Shown in pieces: positions 26,654 through 36,691 of a DNA stretch of 64,000 nucleotides. The stretch covers positions 1 through 64,000 of the forward strand of contig JAPLIB010000099.1 in the NCBI GenBank assembly GCA_026389335.1, written 5' to 3'. The DNA is from Cyanobacteriota bacterium (GTDB lineage: Bacteria; Cyanobacteriota; Cyanobacteriia; PCC-6307; Cyanobiaceae). Numbering within the stretch: position 1 is the first letter of the stretch; each line of letters begins with the position of its first letter. Position numbers and translations under genes: made by a program. The notes below the pieces were generated by a model, which saw only the letters and a list, made by a program, of their open reading frames with translations, had not been told where the DNA came from and did no database searches.

Positions 26654-28192
26654 ATGCAGGATCCCACTCTCACCAGCACACCACCGATGCAGGTGCAGAA
26701 GCTTCCAACGGGCATGGAGGGGTTTGACGACATCCTCCATGGGGGGCTGCCGATAGCGCGATCGACCTTGATCAGCGGCACTTCGGGAACCGGTAAGACC
26801 GTGTTCTCGCTGAATTTTCTCTATAATGGAATTCGCGATTTTAACGAGCCCGGCATCTTCGTGACTTTTGAGGAGTCGCCGCTCGACATCCTCCGCAATG
26901 CCGCCAGCTTCGGCTGGAATCTGCAGGAGATGGTGGAGCAGGACAAACTCTTCATCCTTGATGCTTCGCCGGATCCCGATGGCCAGGATGTGGCAGGTAG
27001 TTTTGATCTCTCGGGTTTGATCGAACGCATCAACTACGCCATCCGCAAATACAAGGCCCGTCGTGTGGCGATCGATTCAATCACGGCCGTCTTCCAGCAA
27101 TACGATGCCGTGTCGGTGGTGCGGCGAGAGATTTTCCGGCTGATTGCCAGGCTTAAGGAGATCGGGGTCACCACGGTGATGACCACCGAGCGCATCGATG
27201 AGTACGGCCCGATTGCTCGCTACGGCGTTGAGGAGTTCGTTTCCGACAACGTGGTGATTCTGCGCAATGTGCTGGAAGGTGAGCGACGGCGACGCACGGT
27301 GGAGATTCTCAAACTGCGTGGCACCACCCACATGAAGGGGGAATTTCCTTTCACGATGGGTGCCCATGGGGTGAGCATCTTTCCGCTGGGGGCGATGCGC
27401 CTCACCCAGCGCTCGTCCAACGTGCGGATCAGTTCCGGTGTGCCGCGTCTCGATGAGATGTGCGGCGGTGGTTTCTTCAAGGATTCGATCATCCTGGCGA
27501 CTGGGGCCACCGGCACCGGCAAAACTCTGCTGGTGTCCAAGTTTGTGGAAGATGCCTGTCGCAACCGGGAGCGGGCCATTCTGTTTGCCTACGAGGAATC
27601 CCGCTCCCAGCTGCTGCGCAATGCCACCAGCTGGGGCATGGACTTCGAGCAGATGGAACAGGACGGCCTGCTGAAGATCATCTGTGCCTATCCCGAATCC
27701 ACGGGCCTTGAAGATCATCTGCAGATCATCAAAACTGAGATCAGCCAGTTCAAGCCGTCCCGGATGGCGATTGATTCCCTCAGCGCCCTAGCCCGCGGGG
27801 TGAGCCACAACGCCTTCCGCCAGTTCGTGATCGGTGTCACGGGCTATGCCAAGCAGGAGGAGATTGCCGGCTTCTTCACGAACACCTCCGAGGAGTTCAT
27901 GGGTAGCCATTCGATCACCGACTCCCATATCTCCACCATCACCGATACCATCCTGTTGCTCCAGTATGTGGAGATTCGCGGTGAGATGGCCCGGGCCCTG
28001 AACGTGTTCAAAATGCGCGGTTCCTGGCACGACAAGGGCATCCGCGAGTTCGTGATCACAGGCAACGGCCCCGAGATCAAGGATTCCTTCTCCAACTTCG
28101 AGCGCATCATCAGTGGCGTGCCGCACCGGATCACCACCGATGAACGGGCCGATCTCGCCCGGATTGTGCGCAGTGTCGAGAGTGAGAACTGA
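26654..28192 (+). CDS. kaiC: Circadian clock protein KaiC
   Basis: 512 residues with duplicated RecA-like domains. CI has P-loop 42-49 ('GTSGTGKT') and catalytic Glu73-Glu74; CII has P-loop 284-291 ('GATGTGKT'). The autophosphorylation pair is Ser427-Thr428 in 'DSHISTITDT', and the C-terminal 'IISGVPHRITTDERADL' is the A-loop bound by KaiA. KaiC is the clock's ATPase, kinase and phosphatase. It starts 62 bases after kaiB and no strong terminator is visible between them, so a kaiABC operon is likely. It is convergent with nblS. Confidence 0.98.
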   Translation: MQDPTLTSTPPMQVQKLPTGMEGFDDILHGGLPIARSTLISGTSGTGKTVFSLNFLYNGIRDFNEPGIFVTFEESPLDILRNAASFGWNLQEMVEQDKLFILDASPDPDGQDVAGSFDLSGLIERINYAIRKYKARRVAIDSITAVFQQYDAVSVVRREIFRLIARLKEIGVTTVMTTERIDEYGPIARYGVEEFVSDNVVILRNVLEGERRRRTVEILKLRGTTHMKGEFPFTMGAHGVSIFPLGAMRLTQRSSNVRISSGVPRLDEMCGGGFFKDSIILATGATGTGKTLLVSKFVEDACRNRERAILFAYEESRSQLLRNATSWGMDFEQMEQDGLLKIICAYPESTGLEDHLQIIKTEISQFKPSRMAIDSLSALARGVSHNAFRQFVIGVTGYAKQEEIAGFFTNTSEEFMGSHSITDSHISTITDTILLLQYVEIRGEMARALNVFKMRGSWHDKGIREFVITGNGPEIKDSFSNFERIISGVPHRITTDERADLARIVRSVESEN

Positions 28193-28226
28193 GCTGGGCC
28201 TCGTCGCGCTGCCTTCGTCGCGCTGC

Positions 28227-30278
28227 CTAGGGGCTGACCAGCTCCTGGAGGTTGTAGTCGCGCCGTTCGGCCTGGACGGCCAGCTCGTCGATGTCGGAAT
28301 ACTCCAGGGGTAAATCAAACCAGAAAGTGGTGCCAACCCCTGGCTCACTGGCCATGCGCACGCGGGTGCCGTGCTTCTCCAGGATGCCTCGCACGATGGA
28401 GAGGCCGAGGCCCGTGCCCGCCTCGGTGTGCACGGCGTTTTCCACCCGGAAGAAACGCTCGAAAATGCGCTCCTGGTCGGCGGGGGAGATGCCGTAGCCC
28501 GTATCGCTGATTTCGATGCGCAGTCTCGGCAGCGGTGAGGTGAGGGCACAGTTGGGATTGTCACCAGGGCCGGTGCTGGGATCGAAAGGGCACTGGTCAG
28601 GCCAGGGGTAGGCCCGCAGCATCAGGGCGCCACCGGGGGGGGTGAACTTGAGGGCGTTACCCACCAGATTGTCGAACACCTGCAACAGCAGATCCCAGCT
28701 GCCCAGCACCCTCGGCAGCTGATCCTGGGCCTTGAAGTGAAGTGATACACCCTTATCTTCGGCGTTGAGTCGGTAGGTGCGCAGGGTTTGTTCTATGGCC
28801 GGAGTGATGGCTATCGGCTCCAGTTCCCACACCCGTTCGGCCTCCAGTCGCGAGAGGTCGAGCACATCGTTGACCAGGCGGGTGAGGCGATCGGTTTCGG
28901 CGTTGGCGATACCGAGGAACTCCTTGGTTTCCTCCGGGCTCAGCTGGTCGCCGAGATCGTAGAGCGTTTCGACATAGCTTTTGATGTTGAACAGCGGTGT
29001 GCGCAACTCATGGGAGACGTTGTTGATGAAACGGCTCTGGGCGGCGTTTAGTTCCACCTCTCTGGTCAGATCCTGGATCGTCATCGCGATGCCTTTGAGG
29101 CTTTCGCCGCTGGCATCCCGCACCGATTGCAGCACGATCCTCAGGGTGCGAGCCGGTTCGCCGAAGCTGCAGCGCACATCGGTGGTGTCCCGTTCATTGG
29201 CGATCAGGGCCAGCAGCGGCGTATGCAGCTCCATCGCCAGGCGGTCGGGCATTTCCGCCATCAATTCATTGCCTTCGAGATTGCGGCCTTCCCAGCGGAA
29301 CAGGCGCCGGGCGGTGGGATTCACCAGCACGATGCGGCCATCGGCGTCCAACAGGACGGCCCCATCGGCCATGGTGGCGATCAGCGATTGCTGCTTCACC
29401 TGGGCCGCCGTGAGTTCTTCAATGTTGGCAGCTTTGTAGACCTCCAGCTGGGAGGCCATGGTGTTGAAGCCCTCCAGCAACTCCCCCAGTTCGCCGCCCA
29501 CCGGCAGGGCAATGCGGGTGGCGAAGTTGCCGCCTGCCACCTGGCGCACCCCGCGCAGCAGCTCCTTCACCGGCCGGATGATCGTGAGGGCGTTGAACAC
29601 CGAGCCCAGAATCACCAGCACCCAGATCGAGATGAACACGGCCGTGGTCACCTCCCGGGTGAGGGCGGCGCTGGCGATCACGGTTTCGTTGGGATTGATG
29701 CCCAGGGCCACCACGCCCAGATAGCGATCGGCGAACACGATCGGCACGAACACATCCGTGACCAGACCATCGGGGGTGAGGTGCTGGCGGATCAGGGGGT
29801 TGTCGGGGCGGCGTTGCAGATCGGCCGGCAACTCGAGCCTGCGGCTGAGCAGTTCTTCGCCGCTGGCGCTGCTGCTCGTGCCGTTTCCCATCGGGATGCC
29901 GAGGTAAATCACCCCTTGGGCATCGGCGAAGACGATGTAACGCAGGCTGCGACTCGATCGCCAGAAGCGTTCGGCCACCGAGGCCAGCTCCCGGTCATTG
30001 CCCTCCGCTACCAGGGGGGTCACGTTGGCCGAGAGCAGCAGGCCGAGATCACGGGCGTAGCGGGTGTCGCTCATCTGGGCATCGCGCTGAATGCCGTTGA
30101 GCGCGAAGAAGGTGATGCCGGTCATCAGCAGGGTCACCACCAGGGTGGCCACCGCCAGCAGCTTGGTCTGCAGGCTGAATTCAGCCCACCAACGCTGCAG
30201 TTTCAGCAGCCAGTCGCTGCCCTGCCCCTGTGGTTTGGCCGGTGCTGGCTTGCGTGGCAGAGCTGGGGCCGGGCTCAT
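28227..30278 (-). CDS. nblS: Sensor histidine kinase NblS (Hik33/DspA type)
   Basis: 683 residues. Order: membrane helix (about 36-62), extracytoplasmic sensing region, second membrane helix (about 212-235), HAMP ('RPVKELLRGVRQVAGGNF'), PAS ('MADGAVLLDADGRIVLVNPT'), coiled dimerisation with phospho-acceptor His in 'FINNVSHELRTPLFNIKSYV', and the ATPase domain ('NLVGNALKFTPPGG', 'ISDTGYGISPADQERIFERFFR', 'GTGLGLSIV'). This is the conserved cyanobacterial kinase controlling high-light, nutrient and phycobilisome responses. An inserted loop with Pro/Asp residues sits between the N and G1 boxes. Its ATG overlaps the stop codon of purD only if read on the minus strand as purD downstream: purD ends at 30275, four bases inside the nblS start. 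Confidence 0.95.
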   Translation of the reverse strand: MSPAPALPRKPAPAKPQGQGSDWLLKLQRWWAEFSLQTKLLAVATLVVTLLMTGITFFALNGIQRDAQMSDTRYARDLGLLLSANVTPLVAEGNDRELASVAERFWRSSRSLRYIVFADAQGVIYLGIPMGNGTSSSASGEELLSRRLELPADLQRRPDNPLIRQHLTPDGLVTDVFVPIVFADRYLGVVALGINPNETVIASAALTREVTTAVFISIWVLVILGSVFNALTIIRPVKELLRGVRQVAGGNFATRIALPVGGELGELLEGFNTMASQLEVYKAANIEELTAAQVKQQSLIATMADGAVLLDADGRIVLVNPTARRLFRWEGRNLEGNELMAEMPDRLAMELHTPLLALIANERDTTDVRCSFGEPARTLRIVLQSVRDASGESLKGIAMTIQDLTREVELNAAQSRFINNVSHELRTPLFNIKSYVETLYDLGDQLSPEETKEFLGIANAETDRLTRLVNDVLDLSRLEAERVWELEPIAITPAIEQTLRTYRLNAEDKGVSLHFKAQDQLPRVLGSWDLLLQVFDNLVGNALKFTPPGGALMLRAYPWPDQCPFDPSTGPGDNPNCALTSPLPRLRIEISDTGYGISPADQERIFERFFRVENAVHTEAGTGLGLSIVRGILEKHGTRVRMASEPGVGTTFWFDLPLEYSDIDELAVQAERRDYNLQELVSP

Positions 30279-31669
30279 GGCTGGGCGGGGCCGGGGGCCG
30301 CGACGGGGGCTGCGACGACCCGTGCGCCATGCCGCACCTGGTGGCCGATGTCGCGCCGGTAGGTGATGCCCTCAAAGTGCACCTGGGCCAGTCCCTCGTA
30401 GGCGCGGGCAAAGGCGGTGTCGAAGTCGTCGGCCTGGGCCACCAGCGCCAGCACCCGGCCGCCGGCGGTGAGGCAGCGACCCTGGTCGTCGCGGCGGCTG
30501 CCGGCATGGAACAGCTGGCGATCTTCGCTGGCTTCCAGGGCGCTGCTGATCACATCGCCGCTGCGCGCCGCGGTGGGGTAGCCCTCGGCCGCCGCGATCA
30601 CACAGGCGCTGCAGCCGGGCAGGATCGATAGCGGTGGGGCCTGGTCCAGCCGGCCGACGGCGCAGGCCAGCAGCACCTGGGCCAGCTCGGGGCCCAACAG
30701 GGGCATCAGCGTTTCGCATTCGGGATCGCCGAAGCGGCAGTTGAACTCGATCACGCGCAGGCCGTCGGCGGTGAGCATCAGGCCGGCGTAGATCACGCCC
30801 CGGTAGTCGATGCCCCGGGCCCGCAATGCCTGGAGGGTGGGTTCCAGCACCAGGCGCCGGGTCTGCTCCAGGCCAGCCGCATCCAGCAAGGGAGCCGGGG
30901 CATAGGCGCCCATGCCGCCGGTGTTGGGTCCGGTGTCGCCTTCGCCGATGCGCTTGTGATCCTGGGCCGGCGGCAGCAGCACCATGCGCTGGCCGTCGGT
31001 GAGGGCGAACACCGACACCTCCGGACCGTGCAGGGTTTCCTCCAGCACCAGGGAGCTGCCGGCCTGGCCGAAGCGACCTGCAAACACGTCCTCAATCGCC
31101 GCCCGGGCTTCGTCCAGGGTCGCGGCCACGGTGACCCCCTTGCCGGCGGCCAGGCCATCGGCCTTGACCACCAGCGGCCGGCCATGGGCTTCGAGGGCCT
31201 CCAGGGCGGTTTCCAGGCTGTCGGCGGGCCAGTGGCGGGCTGTGGGCACGCCGGCCTCCACCATCAGCGCCTTGGCCCACTGCTTGCTGGCCTCCAGCTG
31301 GGCCCCGGCGGCTCCTGGTCCGAAGACCGGGAGCCCCGCCTCGCGCAGGCGATCGGCCAGTCCTGCCGCCAGGGGGGCCTCCGGCCCGATCACCGCCAGC
31401 TCAATCGCCAGCTCTTGGCAGGCCGCCAGCAATCCGGGCCCGTCGTTTTCGGCCACGGCCAAGGGGTGGCAGCCGGCGATGCCAGCGGAGCCGCCATTGC
31501 CCGGTGCCAGCCAGACCCCTTCCACCCCCGGGCAGCGGGCCAGGGCCCAGGCCAGGGCGTTCTCGCGGCCGCCGCCGCCCACCACCAGGATGCGGGCCGG
31601 CGTGGGGGCTGAGCGATCGGCGGCGGCGTTGCTGGCCGTGGGGTTGGTGGTGGTGCTGAACGGGCTCAT
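30275..31669 (-). CDS. purD: Phosphoribosylamine--glycine ligase
   Basis: 464 residues from the ATG at 31669. 'RILVVGGGGRENALAWALA' is the N-terminal nucleotide-fold loop, 'VVKADGLAAGKGVTVA' the ATP-grasp loop and 'RVIEFNCRFGDPECETLMPLL' the Mg-binding end. It makes glycinamide ribonucleotide in purine synthesis. About 25 Ser/Thr/Ala residues precede the core. The frame is open further upstream but that part overlaps the divergent gene at 31721. Its stop overlaps the start of nblS (TCAT on the plus strand at 30275-30278), so purD and nblS are translationally coupled, an odd metabolic/regulatory pairing that is however conserved in picocyanobacteria to my knowledge. Confidence 0.95.
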   Translation of the reverse strand: MSPFSTTTNPTASNAAADRSAPTPARILVVGGGGRENALAWALARCPGVEGVWLAPGNGGSAGIAGCHPLAVAENDGPGLLAACQELAIELAVIGPEAPLAAGLADRLREAGLPVFGPGAAGAQLEASKQWAKALMVEAGVPTARHWPADSLETALEALEAHGRPLVVKADGLAAGKGVTVAATLDEARAAIEDVFAGRFGQAGSSLVLEETLHGPEVSVFALTDGQRMVLLPPAQDHKRIGEGDTGPNTGGMGAYAPAPLLDAAGLEQTRRLVLEPTLQALRARGIDYRGVIYAGLMLTADGLRVIEFNCRFGDPECETLMPLLGPELAQVLLACAVGRLDQAPPLSILPGCSACVIAAAEGYPTAARSGDVISSALEASEDRQLFHAGSRRDDQGRCLTAGGRVLALVAQADDFDTAFARAYEGLAQVHFEGITYRRDIGHQVRHGARVVAAPVAAPGPAQP

Positions 31670-31720
31670 GGAGGGGAACTCACCACGGGGAATGGGCCGG
31701 CTGGTGGGGCCGCCGGTAAG

Positions 31721-33271
31721 TTGAGCGGCGTGCCATCGACTCCGCCATTGTCCGTGACCGGCACCGCCGCTGTGGCCCGGCGCCGCCGCCGGCCTGCCGA
31801 GGGGCTGAGCGCCCTGCTTCTCGTGCTCTTGCTGCCGGCCCTGGCCCAGTCCCCGCAGGTCGCCAGGGCTCATCTAGCCGCCGCCGCTGCCGCGCCGCCA
31901 GGTTCCCAGCTGCGGGCCGATGCGCAGCAGCGTTCCGGTGGCCTTGTCATGGCCGGTGCGCTTGCTGCGAAGGGCGCGAGCTGGCGATCCAGTGCGAACG
32001 CCCTGGCCGCTGGGAATGGCTGGTCCGGCTCGAAGCTGGCGGCTGGTCTGTCCCTTCAGGCCCCTGCCCAGGCTGGCCCCGTTTCGCGTGCTCTGGCTCC
32101 CGGCCTGGCCCCGCATCTCTGGCTGGCTCAGGCCAGATCCCCGGCTGCGGTTAGCCCCGTCGATCAGCCCAGCCCCACGGCTGCGCCTGGCCCCACGGCT
32201 GCGCCTGGGCCAATGGCCGCGCCTGGGCAAATAGTTGGGCCCAGCCCCCGGGCCCAGCCCCCAGCTCCAGTCGGATCGGCGTCCAGCCCGCCGGCGGCGG
32301 CGATCGTCAGTCCGGTTGGCCTGGCGCCTGCGGCGCCGACCCCGGTGCTCAGCGAGGCGGCTTTCGCCAAGCTGATCGCCACCGCCAGCCTCGAGACCCT
32401 GGAGCCGCTCTGCCGCCAGCTGGTTGAAGCGGAGGCCAGCACCCGCTTGCGGCTGGTGCGAGAGCGCCTGCTGGCCCTGCATCCGGCCCCCCAGCCATTG
32501 GCGGTGGTGCTGGCCAATGCCGATGTGTTGCTCAGCTGCCAGGCGCCCGCTGGGGCGCTCACCGTGCTCGATCGCTACGGCCCGGCCCCCGGTGCCGAGC
32601 AAGTTCAGTGGCTCACGCTGCAATGGCGCGCCGCCAATGCCGCCCTCGACCATGCCCGGGCGGCCCTGGCCCTGGAGCGTCTCGCCGCTGAGCGCTATGG
32701 CCAGCTGGAGTCCCTGGCTCTGCCGATTCAGCGGCGCCAGGACGGCAGCGTGATCACCCGGTCTGCCCTGGAAGTGATGGCGGACCATCTGGAGGCCCTG
32801 GGCCAGCGCCGCACCGCTGGCCAGCTGCTGCTGCTCAGCCGCCAGAGCGATGCCGGCGCCACTGGGCGGCTGCAGCAGGCGATCCGGCTGCTGGCGGATC
32901 TGCCGCCCCAGGAGCTGGATGTTTTGCTTGAGCGTGCCCTGGAGCAGGCGGCGGCGGCCGGTGCCTGGAGTGTGGTGAGTGAGTTGCTCACCACCCAGGC
33001 AGCCCTGCCCGCTTCCGTGAGCGGTTCGCAGCGGGCGATCGAACGGCAGCTGCGTCTGACGCGCCGGCTCGACGATGCCTACGGCGAATGGCGGCTGCGA
33101 CGCCAGGATCCGGCCGCCGCCGCCCGTAGCCTCGAGCTCAAGCAGCAGCTGCGCTCGCCCCGCGCCCCCGGGGGCCACGCCGCCGACCTGCCCGCGCCCT
33201 TCTCAGCTCCGGCGGCTTCGCCCTCCCCTGAGCCAGCGCCAGTTCCTTCCCCCGCCCTTTCGTCACCATGA
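31721..33271 (+). CDS. Secreted hypothetical protein with Ala/Pro-rich linker and helical C-terminal domain
   Basis: About 516 residues from a TTG at 31721; a GTG nine bases on is equally possible. A cluster of five Arg followed by '[18 protein letters not shown]' is a signal peptide or anchor. Residues about 55-205 are low-complexity Ala/Pro/Gly with short repeats of A-A-P-G-P. The rest (about 210-470) is alpha-helical with Leu/Ala periodicity and resembles repeat-type helical scaffolds, and the tail is Pro-rich. I know no named family. It opens the purC-Omp85-lpx run, overlapping purC by four bases (ATGA), so an envelope role is plausible. The antisense frame of similar length is judged a shadow. 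Confidence 0.65.
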   Translation: MSGVPSTPPLSVTGTAAVARRRRRPAEGLSALLLVLLLPALAQSPQVARAHLAAAAAAPPGSQLRADAQQRSGGLVMAGALAAKGASWRSSANALAAGNGWSGSKLAAGLSLQAPAQAGPVSRALAPGLAPHLWLAQARSPAAVSPVDQPSPTAAPGPTAAPGPMAAPGQIVGPSPRAQPPAPVGSASSPPAAAIVSPVGLAPAAPTPVLSEAAFAKLIATASLETLEPLCRQLVEAEASTRLRLVRERLLALHPAPQPLAVVLANADVLLSCQAPAGALTVLDRYGPAPGAEQVQWLTLQWRAANAALDHARAALALERLAAERYGQLESLALPIQRRQDGSVITRSALEVMADHLEALGQRRTAGQLLLLSRQSDAGATGRLQQAIRLLADLPPQELDVLLERALEQAAAAGAWSVVSELLTTQAALPASVSGSQRAIERQLRLTRRLDDAYGEWRLRRQDPAAAARSLELKQQLRSPRAPGGHAADLPAPFSAPAASPSPEPAPVPSPALSSP

Positions 33272-34023
33272 CCGCCGCCGCGATCGGAGCCCTTCTTTAC
33301 GAGGGCAAGGCCAAACGGGTCTATGCCACCGATCAGCCAGATCTGGTGGCGGTGGAATACAAGGACGACGCCACGGCCTTCAATGCCCTCAAGAAGGCCC
33401 AGCTCAGCGGCAAGGGGGCACTCAACTGCCGCATCTCGGCCCTGCTGTTCGAGCATCTTGAACGCCTTGGCATACCCACCCATTACCTGGGCGTGCGCGA
33501 CACCCTCTGGATGATGGTGCGGCCGGTGCGGGTGATTCCGGTGGAGGTGGTGGTGCGCAACATCGCCGCCGGCTCCCTTTGCCGCCAGATGCCGATCGCC
33601 CCCGGCAGCCTCCTTGAGCCGCCCCTGATCGATCTTTATTACAAGGACGACGCCTTGGGTGACCCGCTGTTGTCCGAGGAGCGCCTGGAGCGACTGGCCC
33701 TCGTTAGCCCTGAGGAGCTGCGTGCCATCCGGGAGCTGGCCCTGCGGGTCAATGCCGTGCTGGGTGAGCTGTTTGCTGAGGTGGGGCTCGAGCTGGTGGA
33801 TTTCAAGATTGAATTGGGCTTCACCACCACGGGGGATCTGGTGGTGGCGGATGAGATCAGTCCCGACACCTGCCGCCTCTGGGACAGGGCCATCAGCGAC
33901 AGCCAGAGACGAATTCTGGACAAGGATCGCTTCCGCCAGGATCTCGGCGGCGTGGTCGAGGCCTACGGGGAGGTCCTCAAACGGGTCCAAGGGGTATGTC
34001 CCGAACCGCGTGTCTACGGGTAA
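33268..34023 (+). CDS. purC: Phosphoribosylaminoimidazole-succinocarboxamide synthase
   Basis: 251 residues. '[19 protein letters not shown]', '[16 protein letters not shown]', '[32 protein letters not shown]' segments are the SAICAR synthetase signatures, with the lysine-containing 'EGKAK' loop binding ATP. It joins CAIR and aspartate in purine synthesis. It overlaps the upstream secreted protein gene by four bases and precedes the Omp85 gene by 43. Confidence 0.97.
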   Translation: MTAAAIGALLYEGKAKRVYATDQPDLVAVEYKDDATAFNALKKAQLSGKGALNCRISALLFEHLERLGIPTHYLGVRDTLWMMVRPVRVIPVEVVVRNIAAGSLCRQMPIAPGSLLEPPLIDLYYKDDALGDPLLSEERLERLALVSPEELRAIRELALRVNAVLGELFAEVGLELVDFKIELGFTTTGDLVVADEISPDTCRLWDRAISDSQRRILDKDRFRQDLGGVVEAYGEVLKRVQGVCPEPRVYG

Positions 34024-34066
34024 GGTCGGCAAAATTTGCGGCCTGGCCGCTCCGCCCCCGATCCCC

Positions 34067-36691
34067 ATGCCAGGCCTTCGCCTCCGCAGGTCGCTTCTCT
34101 CCCCCGGCGTCGCCCTGCCGCTGCTTGCCGGAGCGATGCCCCTGGCGGTGCTGGTGCTGCTGGCACCCGAGCGGGCCAGCGCAGCCCAGGAGGCTGCGGA
34201 GAACGTGGTGCTCCAGAGCCAACCCCCCGCCCAGACAGGGGTTGACGTCCAATCGGCGGTTGGCGTCCAATCGACTCTCGCGTTGTCAGCGCAGGCGGGT
34301 TCCCAGCCAGGGGCTGCTGTGCTGTCCGCACTGCCCGTTCAGGCCGCCCTGTCGTTGCCGCCGGCGACTCGCCCCCAGGGGCTGAATCCAGCTGCCGCTT
34401 CATCTCGGCCGGCACCCATCCCTGAGCCCCCCAGTGGCGTGGCCCCCAGTGCGCTGCTGGCCCAGGCCGACGCGGCTGTCCCAGCCCCGACACCGGTTTC
34501 CACGCCAGCAGCCACGCCAGCGGCACCGGCAGCGTCTCCAGAGGCGCCCGCGGCCACGCCAGTGGAGCCGGCGGCCGATCCTTTCGGCGCTCCGGGCCTG
34601 GGAGGCCCCCCGGCCAGCCCGTTCAATGCCGAGCCTGCTCCTGCGGCTCCGGCGCCCTCGCCCCAGGCCAGCCAGGAGTCGCGGGTGTTGGTCAGTGAGG
34701 TGGTGATCGAGGGTCTGGATGGCCATCCCGAACGGGAGCGGCTGGAGCTGGCGGCCTACGGGGCGATGAATGTCACCCCTGGCACCGAGATCACCCGCAG
34801 CGAACTGCGCAACGATCTTGCTGCGATCTATGCCACCGGCTGGTTTGCCGATGTGCGCATCGAGCCCGTCGACGGTCCCCTGGGGGTGCGGCTCAAGGTG
34901 CAGGTGGTTCCCAACCCCGTGCTCACCAAGATCAGCCTCGATCCCGCCGATGCTGAGGTGCCCAAGCAGGTGGTGCAGGACACCTTCGCCGCCGATCTGG
35001 GCCGCACCCTCAATCTCAACACCCTGCAGACCCGCATGCAGGAACTGCAGAAGTGGTACGGAGACCAGGGCTATTCCCTGGCCCGGGTGACCGGCCCCAG
35101 CCGCATCAGCCCCGATGGCGATGTGCAACTGGTGATCCGTCAGGGGATCGTGGAGGGGGTGGAAGTGCAGTTCATCAACAAGGAGGCCTCAGCAACCAAT
35201 GACAAGGGCCAGCCGATCCGCGGCAAGACCAAGCCCTGGGTGATCACCCGGGAGATCTCGCTCAAGGCCGGCCAGGTGTTCAACCGCCGCAACCTGGAGG
35301 AAGATCTCAAGCGCCTCTATGGCACCGGTCTGTTCAGTGACGTCAAGGTCACCTTGCGGCCCGTGCCGGACAATCCGGGGCGGATCACGATTGTGCTGGG
35401 CATTGTGGAACAGTCCACCGGCTCCCTCTCCGGCGGTCTGGGCTACAGCCAGAGCCAGGGGGTGTTTGGTCAGGTACAGATTCAGGACAGCAACCTGTTG
35501 GGCCGCGCCTGGGATCTGTCCACCAGCTTCACCTACGGCCAATTCGGCGGCTTGGTGGATCTCACGTTCACGGATCCCTGGATTAAGGGGGATCGGTATC
35601 GCACGGCCTTCCGCGCCAAGGCATTTATCAGCCGCGATGTTCCCCAGATCTTCCAGAGTCAGGACAATGGCAATATCCTGACGGCCGGCAACTTCTACGA
35701 ACCGCCTGGCACGACGCTGGCTTATAATATCAATAGCGACAATAACCCCTTAGGTAAGACCTTTAATTCGATTGAACAGGCCATTGATAGTAACAATGAT
35801 CTGAGCTGGTTCGATTACGTCGGTAACTCGGTAGTGATTCAGCGGGTTGGCGGCAACCTTCAGTTTGTACGACCGCTCAACGGCGGCAATCCGTTCAAGC
35901 GCGCCCCCTGGAGTCTGGTGCTGGGCCTGAGTGGCCAGGAGGCCACGCCGATGGATTTCGCTGGCACCTCAAGTCGCTATGGCGTCTCCAGCAATGATTT
36001 CAATAATGATGGCAGTCAGGTACCGACTGATTCGGTAATCTGTCTTGCCTACAACTGTGCCACCCATAACCAGTTGTTTGGCGTGCGGATTGCCGCCACG
36101 ATGAACAATCTCAACGACCCACGTAATCCCACCAAAGGCAACTTCCTCAGCCTTGGCACCGAACAGTTCATCTCGGTGGGTCCCGATTCGCCCACCTTCA
36201 ACCGGCTGCGTGCCAGTTACACCCATTACATCCCGGTCAACTGGCTGAAGCTCTACAAGGGTTGCAAGCCCAAGGCCGGCGAAGCCGCTGATTGCAAGCA
36301 GGCCCTGGCCTTTCAGGTGTCAGCCGGCAGTGTGGTCGGCGATCTGCCCCCGTATGAGGCCTTCTGTCTGGGGGGCGGCAACTCCGTGCGCGGCTATTAC
36401 GACTGCGATCTGGGCGTGGGCCGCAACTTCGGCGAGGCCACGATTGAGTACCGCTTCCCGATCTTCAGCATGATCAGTGGCGAGCTGTTCCTGGATGGTG
36501 GCACCACCTTCGGTAGCCAGGCCAACGTGCCCGGCAATCCCGGTGGCCTGCTCGGTAAACCCGGCGCGGGCTTCTCGGTGGGAACGGGCCTGATCGTCAC
36601 CACCCCGGTGGGGCCGCTGCGCCTGGAGGTGGCCAGTCAGGATCTCACCGGCAACTGGCGCTTCAACCTCGGCGTCGGCTGGAAGTTCTGA
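34067..36691 (+). CDS. bamA: Omp85/BamA family outer-membrane assembly factor
   Basis: 874 residues from the ATG at 34067. A signal peptide (hydrophobic core near 'LPLLAGAMPLAVLVLLAP') is followed by about 150 Ala/Pro-rich residues, then three POTRA domains: one starting 'VLVSEVVIEGLDGHPER', a second around 'VLTKISLDPADAEVPKQVV', and a third ending 'GRITIVLGIVEQ'. The barrel contains the signature 'LGGGNSVRGYYDCDLGVG' and ends in a beta-strand with a terminal Phe (KF). The three-POTRA, Pro-rich layout is cyanobacterial Omp85. It folds beta-barrel proteins into the outer membrane. Its stop overlaps the lpxC start (TGATG). Confidence 0.95.
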   Translation: MPGLRLRRSLLSPGVALPLLAGAMPLAVLVLLAPERASAAQEAAENVVLQSQPPAQTGVDVQSAVGVQSTLALSAQAGSQPGAAVLSALPVQAALSLPPATRPQGLNPAAASSRPAPIPEPPSGVAPSALLAQADAAVPAPTPVSTPAATPAAPAASPEAPAATPVEPAADPFGAPGLGGPPASPFNAEPAPAAPAPSPQASQESRVLVSEVVIEGLDGHPERERLELAAYGAMNVTPGTEITRSELRNDLAAIYATGWFADVRIEPVDGPLGVRLKVQVVPNPVLTKISLDPADAEVPKQVVQDTFAADLGRTLNLNTLQTRMQELQKWYGDQGYSLARVTGPSRISPDGDVQLVIRQGIVEGVEVQFINKEASATNDKGQPIRGKTKPWVITREISLKAGQVFNRRNLEEDLKRLYGTGLFSDVKVTLRPVPDNPGRITIVLGIVEQSTGSLSGGLGYSQSQGVFGQVQIQDSNLLGRAWDLSTSFTYGQFGGLVDLTFTDPWIKGDRYRTAFRAKAFISRDVPQIFQSQDNGNILTAGNFYEPPGTTLAYNINSDNNPLGKTFNSIEQAIDSNNDLSWFDYVGNSVVIQRVGGNLQFVRPLNGGNPFKRAPWSLVLGLSGQEATPMDFAGTSSRYGVSSNDFNNDGSQVPTDSVICLAYNCATHNQLFGVRIAATMNNLNDPRNPTKGNFLSLGTEQFISVGPDSPTFNRLRASYTHYIPVNWLKLYKGCKPKAGEAADCKQALAFQVSAGSVVGDLPPYEAFCLGGGNSVRGYYDCDLGVGRNFGEATIEYRFPIFSMISGELFLDGGTTFGSQANVPGNPGGLLGKPGAGFSVGTGLIVTTPVGPLRLEVASQDLTGNWRFNLGVGWKF

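Noticed and set aside
31874-33178. Long antisense frame (434 codons) opposite the secreted hypothetical protein
   Set aside because: Its translation is Gln/Gly/Arg-rich without any family signature, while the plus-strand frame has a signal peptide, helical content and is coupled to purC.
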